Origin: Bosea sp. 685
Lineage (GTDB): Bacteria > Pseudomonadota > Alphaproteobacteria > Rhizobiales > Beijerinckiaceae
Assembly: GCF_031884435.1 (NCBI RefSeq)
Contig: NZ_CP134779.1
Span: 1,674,001-1,738,000, forward strand
Direction of reading: 5' to 3'
DNA: 64,000 nucleotides
Part shown: positions 26,689-35,515 of the stretch, one piece after another
Numbering within the stretch: position 1 is the first letter of the stretch
How the letters are laid out: each line of letters opens with the position of its first letter
Translations under genes and position numbers: made by a program
The notes under the pieces: generated by a model
Databases searched by the model: none
Seen by the model: only the letters and a program-made list of their open reading frames with translations
Told to the model about the DNA's origin: nothing

Positions 26689-27960
26689 ATGTCTTATTTT
26701 CCGAACTGGACCTTGAAGACCTCCGGCGCGGTGATGCCGGACGAGCGTCTGTCGACCGTCCAGACCTTCATCGCGGGCCTGCAGCATGTCGTCGCCATGT
26801 TCGGCGCGACGGCGCTGGCGCCGATCCTGATGGGGTTCGACCCCAATGTGGCGATCTTCTTCTCCGGCATCGCGACGCTGCTGTTCTTCGTGATCACGCG
26901 CGGGCAATTACCGAGTTATCTTGGTTCGTCCTTCGCCTTCATTGGGGTGGTGATCGCGGCGAGCGGCTATGCCGGCTCCGGACCCAACGCGAATATCGGC
27001 TTGGCGCTCGGCGGCATCATCGCCTGCGGTGCGGTCTATGCCGCCATCGGGCTCCTGGTCCAGGGCGTCGGCACGGCCTGGATCGAGAAGCTGCTGCCCC
27101 CGGTCGTCACCGGCGCGGTCATCGGCGCGATCGGGCTCAATCTGACGGCGGTGGCGATCGGCATGATCTCGGCCAGCCCCTACACCAAATGGATCGCACT
27201 GTTCACGGTCGTCGCGGTCGCGCTGGTGGCGGTTTATGGCAGAGGCCTCGCACAGCGCCTGCCGGTGCTGATCGGCGGTGCCGGCGCCTATATCCTCTAC
27301 GCGGCGACGGCACCGAGTTTCGGCGCCCCGGCGGTCGATTTCGGGCGGATCGGAGCCGCGGCCTGGCTCGGGATGCCGAACTTCGTCGCGCCGGTGTTCG
27401 ATTTCAAGGCGATGGCGCTGATCGCTCCGGTCGCGCTCATCCTGGTCGCGGAGAATCTCGGACACATCAAGGGCATTGCCGTGATGACCGGTCGCAATCT
27501 GGATCCGCTGATCGGGCGCGGCTTCATGGCGGACGGGCTCGCCACCATGATCGCGGGCTCCGGCGGCGGCACGGGCGTGACGACCTATGCCGAGAATATG
27601 GGCGTGATGGCGGTGACACGAGTCTATTCGACGCTGGTCTTCGTCGCGGCGGGAATCATCGCGCTGGTGCTCGGCTTCTCCCCCAAATTCGGTGCGGTCA
27701 TCGGCACGATTCCGGTCGCGGTGCTCGGCGGGCTGGCAATCGTCGTCTTCGGTCTGATTGCCGCCACGGCGGGACGAATCTGGGTCGAGAACCAGGTCGA
27801 CTTCGCGAACCCGAAGAATCTGCTGACGGTCGCGACCGCGCTGATCCTGGGTGCGGGCGATCTGAAGCTGCCGCTCTTCGGCTTTGAACTCGGCGGCATC
27901 GGCACCGCGACCTTCGGGGCTATCGCGCTCTATCACCTGCTGAATCGCCGGCCGGGATGA
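26689..27960 (+). CDS. NCS2-family nucleobase permease (uracil/xanthine type)
   Basis: A 423-residue inner-membrane nucleobase:cation symporter with about 12-14 hydrophobic spans. It starts with YFPNWTLKTSGAVMPDERLS, then GLQHVVAMFGATALAPILMG, characteristic of the UraA/RutG side of NCS2. VAENLGHIKGIAVMTGRNLD and GSGGGTGVTTYAENMGVMAV are the conserved substrate-site regions. The ATG at 26689 follows GGGGAGCGC. Uracil is the likeliest substrate; xanthine or urate is possible given the urate genes at the other end of the window. Confidence 0.92.
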   Translation: MSYFPNWTLKTSGAVMPDERLSTVQTFIAGLQHVVAMFGATALAPILMGFDPNVAIFFSGIATLLFFVITRGQLPSYLGSSFAFIGVVIAASGYAGSGPNANIGLALGGIIACGAVYAAIGLLVQGVGTAWIEKLLPPVVTGAVIGAIGLNLTAVAIGMISASPYTKWIALFTVVAVALVAVYGRGLAQRLPVLIGGAGAYILYAATAPSFGAPAVDFGRIGAAAWLGMPNFVAPVFDFKAMALIAPVALILVAENLGHIKGIAVMTGRNLDPLIGRGFMADGLATMIAGSGGGTGVTTYAENMGVMAVTRVYSTLVFVAAGIIALVLGFSPKFGAVIGTIPVAVLGGLAIVVFGLIAATAGRIWVENQVDFANPKNLLTVATALILGAGDLKLPLFGFELGGIGTATFGAIALYHLLNRRPG

Positions 27961-27973
27961 GGCCGTCGCGCCT

Positions 27974-28223
27974 AGAGCCGGATGATTTCAGATCGGGTCA
28001 CCAAGTGATCCGATCTGAAATCTGAATCCGTCTCTCATCAAAGAGTTAGAGCAGGATCGACGCGAAAAACCGGTTCCCACTTTTTCGCATCCTGCTCTAG
28101 AGCCGGATGATTTCAGATCGGGTCACGAAGTGACCCGATCTGAAATCTGAATCCGTCTCTCATCTAAGAGTGAGAGCAGGATCAATGCGAAAAACCGGTT
28201 CCCACTTTTTCGCATCCTGCTCT
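27974..28223. repeat. Tandem duplication of a 125-bp palindromic repeat, family C
   Basis: Two nearly identical 125-bp units (27974-28098 and 28099-28223). Each has one hairpin built on GATTTCAGATCGGGTCA and its complement, and a second on GAGCAGGAT...ATCCTGCTC around a CCGGTTCCCA centre. A shortened third member lacking the first hairpin lies at 61241-61316. They follow the NCS2 permease gene and precede tRNA-Lys. Confidence 0.9.
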
Positions 28224-28355
28224 CGCGCCGAATTCATTTCGACGGCTTGGCATATTTCTGTCGCAGATGGGTGGACAGGGCGGGGGGCGTTTGCTACATC
28301 GCCGGCCTGCCTGACGCGGCCTCGGCCGCAGCGACGGCGACGCTTCGTGGCGTAT

Positions 28356-28431
<76 letters not shown>

Positions 28432-28774
28432 CGGACACTTCCGCGAAAACGAAAGCATAGACAGATCGGCCGGCGACACAACGCCGGAACGGTTTGTGCG
28501 GTTCGTCTTTCGTTTTGCAACGTCCGTATGTCGAGCACCAAAAGGCGCGGTTGATCGCTCCGGCGACCTTGCCGATGACTGCTCTACGGCCGCGATGACG
28601 GCATTCATCCGAAGGCTGGAGAAGTATAGGCGTGGCGCTGCAGCGGTCTTGGCGCCCAGGCAGCGGCTCGGCGAGGCTTGAACGCGGCGCAAACTCCCCA
28701 GTACGGTGAGTGGAACGATTCGACGCTCTTCGCGTTGTTGTTTGCCCGCCTGATGTGGCACGAGAGGATTCAAT
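28432..28774. other. 343-bp stretch with no recognisable gene
   Basis: Region between tRNA-Lys and the small secreted-protein gene. Open frames here are short and lack family resemblance or ribosome-binding sites. TTGAAC (28678) and TACGGT (28702), 18 bp apart, could be a promoter for the downstream gene. No repeat matching a tRNA 3' end was noticed nearby. Confidence 0.5.
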
Positions 28775-29083
28775 ATGAACAGGAAGTCTATCTTTGCCGG
28801 CTTCGTCGGTGCCATTGCTCTCGCGAGTGCTGCGATTGCTACCTCAACGGCAGTTAATGCGGCCGAGGCGTTGCCTGCCACGGTGGCTCATCAGCTCGAC
28901 GGGCAGGCTGCAGAGTTCACCATGACTGCGGCCAAGCAGCGCCGCCTCATGATTATCGAAGAAACGCAGCGCCAGCAGCGTTACGGGCGCAGAGGTTACG
29001 GGCGCGGCCCTGGCTACGGATACGGGCCGCGACGCGGCTATGATGGCCCGCCTCCCGGCTACCGCCGTTACGACCGATACTGA
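28775..29083 (+). CDS. Small secreted Gly/Tyr/Arg-rich protein
   Basis: A 102-residue protein with a clear signal peptide (about 1-29, ending TAVNA before AEALPA). The middle is polar, and the C-terminal 35 residues consist almost only of Gly, Tyr, Arg and Pro (RRGYGRGPGYGYGPRRGY). It is probably exported to the periplasm or surface; the low-complexity tail suggests a disordered, basic, perhaps envelope- or polymer-binding segment. No named family. GAGAGGA precedes the ATG and a strong terminator follows. Confidence 0.75.
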   Translation: MNRKSIFAGFVGAIALASAAIATSTAVNAAEALPATVAHQLDGQAAEFTMTAAKQRRLMIIEETQRQQRYGRRGYGRGPGYGYGPRRGYDGPPPGYRRYDRY

Positions 29084-29138
29084 TCGGACGGGAAGCCCTG
29101 ACAGCGGGGGCATCCTTTCGCTGCGCCGTTTGCGGCAA

Positions 29139-29165
29139 GGGAGCGCGTTGAGCGCTCCCTTTTTT
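29139..29165 (+). terminator. Rho-independent terminator of the small secreted-protein gene
   Basis: GGGAGCGC-GTTGA-GCGCTCCC followed by six T residues, 56 bp after the stop codon; a textbook intrinsic terminator. Confidence 0.9.
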
Positions 29166-29895
29166 GTTTGAGACTGGAGCCCAGCCGCATCAGGCAGCTC
29201 ACGGCATAGAGGCGGCACATGTGCCGCCTGGCGTTGCCGGCCTTGCGTCGCGCCCGTTCGAATCACGCTTCGCGGCGATCGGGCACCGAATGTGGCGAGG
29301 GGCGCACTCCATGCGGCGCGCCGGGGGGCGCTGCCCTGCATACCTTGACCCTGCAGGATGTCCGCGCGGCAACGATGTCGGATGCACGAATACTGGCGGG
29401 CACGCGCTTCGGTCAGGTGTTTGTGTATCGGTAACATTGAGAAACTCACGTAAGCCAAGGAATTCACGTCGATTTTCTCTACGTTCGCCGACGCGCAGCA
29501 GACGATGCGCATGATGACGAGCGAAATAAGGCGCTGCTTCTGGCCGAAAAAATGCGGTTTGGCCGACATCCGCGTGGTATTTCTGTAACGCGCTCGCAAA
29601 AACGGCCGGCGTGATCTCGCCGGAGTCGGCACGTGCGCCGCCCGTTCTTGAGAAGACGGCGGTAAGAATTTGATTTCAATAGAATTAGCTGAATACGCCA
29701 CTTGCGTCAGTCGCGCTCAGATCTGGCCGCTTGGGCTTCTGACTGTCGGGCATGGTATTGACTTAAGGGGAGCAATCAGAGGATGGATTCAGGTGAAATT
29801 TTGTCGATTTGGCGGCTGAGTTGTTTCCGCTTCGCTTCTCTCTGGCGCCAGACCGACGAATACGGACACGCTGCAAATACGACTTGAGGTCCTAG
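29166..29895. other. 730-bp stretch without a supported gene
   Basis: Upstream region of the autotransporter. Open frames of 60-116 codons exist on both strands but have no recognisable domains or ribosome-binding sites. The only clear structure is a perfect 20-bp palindrome built on GGCGGCACATGTGCCGCC (29210-29229). The part from about 29640 is AT-richer than its surroundings and probably holds the autotransporter promoter. Confidence 0.5.
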
Positions 29896-32800
29896 ATGCT
29901 GAAGACGGCCGACGTTCTGGACGCTCACAGGCTGAGCGCGCCCATGCCGACCGTGACCGCCAGCGAAGGCTTGCGGCGACTCACCGCGACAACCGCCCTG
30001 GCGACGGGCGTGATCGTCGGGATGATGCTGTTCCAGCCGAACGCGGCGCAGGCGCAGTCGATTTGGACCGGCGCAACTGCCAATTACGGCACCGCGACAA
30101 ACTGGAATCCAAACGCTGTCGCGACGGGTGGCGTTGCCGGCGTTTTTGACAATAGCGTCGGGGCAGGTTCGGCCATCGTCGATCTCGGGGCTGCGACCTT
30201 CACGCCGAGTACCTGGACGATCAACGGCAGCACTGCCTTCACGTTCCAGAACGGCACTGCGAACTTCACGGGCGGTGGCCTGACCAACAATTCGAGCGCG
30301 AACCAGACGATCTCGGCGATCCTCGGCGGCGCTGGAAGCGTTGTTCAGTCCGGCCCCGGCACGCTGACGCTGTCGGGCGTCAACACTTACACCGGCGGCA
30401 CAACGGTCAGCGCCGGCCAGCTCACGGTGGGCAACGCCAGCGCGCTCGGCAACGTCGCGAACGCGACGGGGGTGACGGGCGGTGTGCTCGATCTCGGCGG
30501 CTTCACGGTGACGCAAAATGGCGGGCTCGTACTCCAGGGCGGCATAGTCCAGAACGGCACGTTCACATCGAACGGAACATTCGATCTCCAGAACGGGGTG
30601 AGCACCGCTATTCTCGCCGGCGCCGGAGCGGTCAGCAAGACGACCGCAGGCGCCGTTACGCTGTCGGGTGCCAACACCTATACTGGCGGTACGACGGTCA
30701 GCGCCGGCACGCTGACGCTGTCGGGTGTGGGGACGACGCTCGGCGCGAGCGCCAATGCCTTGACGGTTTCCGGCGGTACGCTCGACCTCGGTACCTTGAA
30801 CATCACGCAGAATGGCGGGCTGACGCTGACGGGCGGGACGATCAGCAACGGCACGCTGACTTCATCGGGCGCGTTCGGCGTGCAGGCTGGCTCGGTCGAT
30901 GCGGTTCTCGCAGGCGGAGCTGGGTTGACCAAGACGACGGGCGGCACGGTCACCCTGACCGGCGCGAACAGCTATACCGGCGCGACCACGATCTCCGCCG
31001 GCGTGCTGAACATCCAGAACGCGACGGCGCTCGGCACGACGGCGGCCGGGACCACGGTCGCGGCCGGCGCGGCGCTCGAACTCCAGGGCGCTATTACCAT
31101 TGGCGCGGAGGCGCTTTCGCTGAATGGCGACGGCGTTGCCAGCGGTGGCGCCCTGCGCAACATTAGCGGGACCAATGGCTATGGCGGCGTCATCACGCTC
31201 GCCTCAACTGCCCGGATCAATGCGGATGCCGGTGGCCAGCTCAACATCACCGGCAACATTACGGGCGCGGGCCAGGATCTCACCGTCGGCGGGGCGGGCA
31301 CCATCAACATCATCGGCAACGTCACGACGGGTGCCGGCGCGTTTACGAAGGACGGGGCCGGAAACGTTCAGCTCGGTGGGACCAACACCTATACCGGCGT
31401 GACCACGGTCAATGGCGGCTTTCTGATCCTGGTCAACGGCGCAGCCATCGCAGATGCCGGCGCCGTCGTCATCAACGCGCTGGGCCAGGTGAACCTGTTC
31501 TCCTCGGAGACGGTCGGTTCCCTCGCCGGCAACGGCGGCATCCTGCTCAGCAGCGGGTCGACGCTGACGACCGGCGATGCGACATCGACCGTGTTTTCGG
31601 GCTCCATCAACGAACAGGTGGGCGCCGGCAATCTGGTGAAGCAAGGCGCTGGCACCTTCACGCTCTCAGGCGCCAATACATATAGCGGCACGACGACGAT
31701 CAATGCCGGCGTGCTGAACATCCAGAACGCCACCGCGCTCGGTACGACGGCTGGCGGCACCACCGTCGCCAATGGCGCGGCCTTGCAGATTCAGGGCAAT
31801 ATCGCGGTCGGGGCCGAGGCGCTTTCGCTGAGCGGCACGGGCATCGCCAATGATGGCGCGCTGCGCAATATCTCCGGGACCAACAGCTTCGCCGGCGCGA
31901 TCACTCTGGCCAGCGCCAGCCGGATCAATTCCGATGCTGGCACTCTGACGCTGTCGGGCGGCATCACCGGCGCCTTCGCCCTGACGGTCGGCGGGGTCGG
32001 CAACACCACGATTTCGGGCGCCATCGCCACCGGCGCGAACACATTGACGAAGGACGGCGCGGGCCTGCTCGTGCTGTCGGGCGCCAACACCTATACCGGG
32101 GCAACCACGATCAACGGCGGCGAGTTGCGGGTCAATGGCTCGCTCGGTGCGACGGCGGTGGCGGTCAACAACACCGGCACCTTGTCCGGCATCGGCACGA
32201 TCGGCGGCGCTGTTACCGTCAATAACGGCGGTACGCTCTCGGCCGGGCAAAGCCCGGGCACGCTGATAGTCGGCTCGCTGACCCTGAACGCCGGCTCCAA
32301 TTCGGTGTTCGAGCTCAACACCCCGGGCGCAGTCGGCGGCGTCACCAACGACCTCGTGATCTCCAACGGGCCGGTCCAGCTCGGCGGCACGCTGACCGCG
32401 ACCGCCGCATCTGCGGGTTTCTATCGGCTCATCAACGTCGTCGGCGGCGGGGCGATCACCGGGAACTACGCCACGGTCACTGTCGCGGGCTTCACGGGGC
32501 AGGTCTACACCAACGCCCCGGGCGCGGCCGAGCAGGTCAACCTCGCCGTGCTCGGCGCAGGTCAGATCATGCAGTTCTGGGACGGAGCCGACACGCTCGG
32601 CAACGGCACGGTCGATGGCGGTCCAGGCACCTGGAACGCGGCCAATACGAACTGGACCGGCCTGCCGGGCCAGGCCGGGGTGAACGCCTCCTGGCAGAGC
32701 TCCGTCGGCGTGTTCCAGGGCACGGCCGGCGTCGTCACCGTCGCGGGAACGCAGGCTTTCGACACGCTGCAGTTCAATGTCGACGGCTATACGCTGAATG

Positions 32801-35133
32801 GCGGCCAGCTCGGCATCGGCGTTGCCGGCGGGGGCACGATCAACGTCAACGGCCCTGGCCTGACAGCAACCATCAATTCGGCGATCGTCGATGGCGTGGG
32901 GACGAGCCTGATCAAGGTCGGCACCGGCACGCTCAACCTCGGCGGCGTTAACACCTATACCGGCGGCACGACGGTCTCCGACGGCACGCTCGGCCTGCTC
33001 GCCGGCGGCGTCCTGGCCTCGAATGTGACGGTGGCTGCGGCTGGCACGTTCAACAATGCCGGCACGGTCAACGCATCTGTGATCAATAGCGGCACGACGA
33101 ACAACAGCGGCCTGATCGCGGGGAGCGTGACCAATTCGGGCACGCTGACGACGACCGGCACGATCCAGAGCGGCGTCACCAATAGCGGCACGGTCAATGC
33201 GGCCGGCACGATCAACGGCGCTATCGCCAACAACGCCGGAACCTTCACGGTGGCCGGCGTACTCGCCGGCAATGGCGCCTTCAGCAATGCCGGCGGCGCC
33301 ATTCTCGCCGTGAACGGCGGCAATTTCACGGGGCTCGCCAGCCTCGTCAACGCCGGCTCGGTCACCATCGGCGCCGGCCGGACGCTGTCGGTAGGTACGA
33401 TCACCAACAATGCCGGCACGATCGCGCTTGATGTCGGCGCGATCCTGCAAGGCACCGCCAACACGCTGAACAACGCCGCGACGATCAATGTCGGCACGAA
33501 CGGCGCGATCCTCGATGCGGGGGCGATCAACAATCTCGCCAGCGGCGTGATCAACTTCAACGGGCCCGGCGGGACGGCGACGCTGAGCAGCGGCCTGCAG
33601 GTCAACAATGCCGGCGCGATCAACCTCATCGGCGGCAATCTCAACGTCGCCGGTCCCCTCAGCAACAGCGGCCAGGTGACCATTGCGGCCAATCTCGCCG
33701 CCAATCTCGCTTCGCTCTCGAATGCGGGCAGCGTCAGCCTCGGCCAGGGTGCGAGGCTGACGACCTCCGGCAACCTCGCCAACACGGGCATGATCGATCT
33801 GCGCAATGGCGCCACCAACAACCTCGTCACGGTCGGCGGCGGCTGGTCCGGCAATGGCCGGGTCGGGCTCGATCTCGACATCGTCAACGCGGCGGCAGAC
33901 CGGATCAGTGTCGTCGGGGCATCCTCGGGCCTGACAACGGTCAGTTTCGCACAGCTGACCTCGACATCCGCGGTGCTCAATCGCGATGTTCTGGTGGTCA
34001 ACGGTGCGGCCGGCGCCCAGTTCGTCGCCGCCAATGCGCTCACTCCAACCGGGCCGAGCCCGTTCCCGAATGGCGGCGGCCAGCTCATCACCAATAACGG
34101 CCTGGTGCAGTACTGGTTCGGCGAGGCCACGCCCGGCTCGGGCAATTACGTCGTGCGGCCGGATCTCAACGTCGTCGCGGCCACGGGCTTCGTCGCCTCC
34201 GTGTCGAGCGCCTTATCCTCGATCAACGCCTTCAGCGAGCCGGCCTCGGCTTTCATCAACGGCCCGTCCGACCCGAAGCCGAACACCTTCTCGCTCGGCA
34301 CCTGGGGCCGCGCGCGGGGCGGGCGCTTCGACATCACTTCGAACAGCACTGTCGGCAGCCTCGGCGGTGTCTCGCGTTCATTCCGCAGCGTCAACGAGGC
34401 CGGCTTCAACGGTTTTCAGCTCGGCATCGACGCCGGCCTCTACAACATCAACGGCACCGGCTGGACCGCCAATCTCGGCGTCCATGGCGGCAAGGTCGAT
34501 GCCAAGGTCACGACGCCCGATACGCGCCTCGAGGTCGAGCAGCCCTTCTATGGCCTCTATGGCGCGGTCCGGAGCGGCTCGGGCTTCGCCCTCGACGTGC
34601 TGGTGCGGCGGGACAATTTCGACCTGAAGCTGAATTCCGCCTCGGCCGGTATCACCAATGCGAAGTTCAAGGCGGATGGCTGGAGCGGCCTGGCCTCGAT
34701 GAGCCAGCGCTTCAACATCACCGACAGCATCTATATCGACCCCTCCGTCGCGCTGCTCTATTCGCGTGCCGAGGTCGACCTGCTGCGGACGCTGCAGGCC
34801 AATGTCAGTTGGCAGCCGATCGAGAGCGTCACCGGCCGCTTTGGCGTGCAGCTCGGCACCTTCATCCAGCCCACTGAGACGATTGTGCTCGCGCCCTATA
34901 TCGCGGCCAGCGTCTGGCGCGAATTCGCCGGCAAGAGCAAGGCGTCAGGCGAGATCGGCGGCCTGAGCTTCCCGACGACCACGGACCGGGTCGGGACCTA
35001 TGGCCAGTTTAGCGCGGGTATGGCCGTCTCCTCGACGACTCCCGGCCTGTCGGGCTTCGTGCGCGCCGATCTGCGCTTCGGCGAGCGGATCGAGGGCTAC
35101 GCCTTCAATGGCGGGCTGCGCTACCAGTTCTGA
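29896..35133 (+). CDS. Large autotransporter with PATR repeats (type Va secretion)
   Basis: A 1745-residue self-exporting surface protein. The signal peptide is extended (about 53 residues, ending NAAQA). The passenger (about 54-1450) is Gly/Thr/Asn/Ala-rich beta-helix sequence with seven autotransporter-associated (PATR) repeats of the type LTLSGANTYTGGTTVSAG, starting near residues 148, 245, 343, 483, 581, 718 and 1008. An Asn/Gly-rich stretch with NSGT-like repeats covers about 1030-1400. The C-terminal autotransporter barrel (about 1460-1745) ends in GLRYQF with a terminal Phe, the outer-membrane assembly signal. An internal duplication (about 30971-31230 and 31679-31938) is visible. Likely an adhesin or matrix protein; no protease motif was seen. 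Confidence 0.93.
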   Translation: MLKTADVLDAHRLSAPMPTVTASEGLRRLTATTALATGVIVGMMLFQPNAAQAQSIWTGATANYGTATNWNPNAVATGGVAGVFDNSVGAGSAIVDLGAATFTPSTWTINGSTAFTFQNGTANFTGGGLTNNSSANQTISAILGGAGSVVQSGPGTLTLSGVNTYTGGTTVSAGQLTVGNASALGNVANATGVTGGVLDLGGFTVTQNGGLVLQGGIVQNGTFTSNGTFDLQNGVSTAILAGAGAVSKTTAGAVTLSGANTYTGGTTVSAGTLTLSGVGTTLGASANALTVSGGTLDLGTLNITQNGGLTLTGGTISNGTLTSSGAFGVQAGSVDAVLAGGAGLTKTTGGTVTLTGANSYTGATTISAGVLNIQNATALGTTAAGTTVAAGAALELQGAITIGAEALSLNGDGVASGGALRNISGTNGYGGVITLASTARINADAGGQLNITGNITGAGQDLTVGGAGTINIIGNVTTGAGAFTKDGAGNVQLGGTNTYTGVTTVNGGFLILVNGAAIADAGAVVINALGQVNLFSSETVGSLAGNGGILLSSGSTLTTGDATSTVFSGSINEQVGAGNLVKQGAGTFTLSGANTYSGTTTINAGVLNIQNATALGTTAGGTTVANGAALQIQGNIAVGAEALSLSGTGIANDGALRNISGTNSFAGAITLASASRINSDAGTLTLSGGITGAFALTVGGVGNTTISGAIATGANTLTKDGAGLLVLSGANTYTGATTINGGELRVNGSLGATAVAVNNTGTLSGIGTIGGAVTVNNGGTLSAGQSPGTLIVGSLTLNAGSNSVFELNTPGAVGGVTNDLVISNGPVQLGGTLTATAASAGFYRLINVVGGGAITGNYATVTVAGFTGQVYTNAPGAAEQVNLAVLGAGQIMQFWDGADTLGNGTVDGGPGTWNAANTNWTGLPGQAGVNASWQSSVGVFQGTAGVVTVAGTQAFDTLQFNVDGYTLNGGQLGIGVAGGGTINVNGPGLTATINSAIVDGVGTSLIKVGTGTLNLGGVNTYTGGTTVSDGTLGLLAGGVLASNVTVAAAGTFNNAGTVNASVINSGTTNNSGLIAGSVTNSGTLTTTGTIQSGVTNSGTVNAAGTINGAIANNAGTFTVAGVLAGNGAFSNAGGAILAVNGGNFTGLASLVNAGSVTIGAGRTLSVGTITNNAGTIALDVGAILQGTANTLNNAATINVGTNGAILDAGAINNLASGVINFNGPGGTATLSSGLQVNNAGAINLIGGNLNVAGPLSNSGQVTIAANLAANLASLSNAGSVSLGQGARLTTSGNLANTGMIDLRNGATNNLVTVGGGWSGNGRVGLDLDIVNAAADRISVVGASSGLTTVSFAQLTSTSAVLNRDVLVVNGAAGAQFVAANALTPTGPSPFPNGGGQLITNNGLVQYWFGEATPGSGNYVVRPDLNVVAATGFVASVSSALSSINAFSEPASAFINGPSDPKPNTFSLGTWGRARGGRFDITSNSTVGSLGGVSRSFRSVNEAGFNGFQLGIDAGLYNINGTGWTANLGVHGGKVDAKVTTPDTRLEVEQPFYGLYGAVRSGSGFALDVLVRRDNFDLKLNSASAGITNAKFKADGWSGLASMSQRFNITDSIYIDPSVALLYSRAEVDLLRTLQANVSWQPIESVTGRFGVQLGTFIQPTETIVLAPYIAASVWREFAGKSKASGEIGGLSFPTTTDRVGTYGQFSAGMAVSSTTPGLSGFVRADLRFGERIEGYAFNGGLRYQF

Positions 35134-35158
35134 GCGGTTCCAGATCCGCCTCGAGATG

Positions 35159-35188
35159 ACGGCCGCGCCCCTGCGCGGCCGTTTGCTT
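35159..35188 (+). terminator. Terminator of the autotransporter gene
   Basis: ACGGCCGCGC-CCCT-GCGCGGCCGT followed by TTGCTTTT, 26 bp after the stop. A 10-bp perfect stem. Confidence 0.85.
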
Positions 35189-35247
35189 TTCGCATGAGTT
35201 GCGAACCTTGTGCCGTATCAGGCGTTTCCTCCGGTGGAGGACAGTGC

Positions 35248-35505
35248 ATGATCGATTTGCTCCGACACAGCGCCGCCGATCCAGGCGGCACGCCGGCGGC
35301 GCCGAACCCGCCGCCCGAGGCGCCACCCCTGATGCCGACCGAGATTCCACCGGCGCCTCCGGTCGAATCGCCGCCGGACGAGGCGCCGGCCGGCATCCCG
35401 GCCGAGCCGCCTCCGGAATTGCCGCCGAATGGGCCGCCCGAGGGCCCTCCGATGACGCCGATCGAACTGCCGCCCGGCAGCGCTCCGCGTCAGCCGCAGG
35501 AATAG
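35248..35505 (+). CDS. Proline-rich mini-protein
   Basis: An 85-residue protein in which 31 residues are proline, mostly as Pro-Pro pairs spaced by Glu, Ala, Gly and Met (PPAPPVESPPDEAPAG is typical). It has no signal peptide or membrane span; only the first ten residues (MIDLLRHSAA) look like ordinary sequence. A good ribosome-binding site (GGTGGAGGACA) sits just upstream. Acidic and disordered by composition. It follows the autotransporter terminator, so it is probably transcribed separately. Function unknown. Confidence 0.62.
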   Translation: MIDLLRHSAADPGGTPAAPNPPPEAPPLMPTEIPPAPPVESPPDEAPAGIPAEPPPELPPNGPPEGPPMTPIELPPGSAPRQPQE

Positions 35506-35515
35506 CGCCGCGCCC

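Noticed and set aside
27974..28223. Possible CRISPR array from tandem repeats
   Set aside because: Only two units, each 125 bp and internally palindromic, with no spacers and no cas genes; a duplicated intergenic repeat instead.
29164..29514. 116-codon plus-strand frame after the small secreted-protein gene
   Set aside because: It begins in the terminator T tract, has no ribosome-binding site, and its translation is low-quality Arg/Gly/Pro sequence without a fold signature.
31666..34145. Long minus-strand frames opposite the autotransporter
   Set aside because: Their Pro/Val/Ala-rich, repetitive translations are the complement of Gly/Thr/Asn repeat codons; the plus-strand signal peptide, PATR repeats and C-terminal barrel are decisive.
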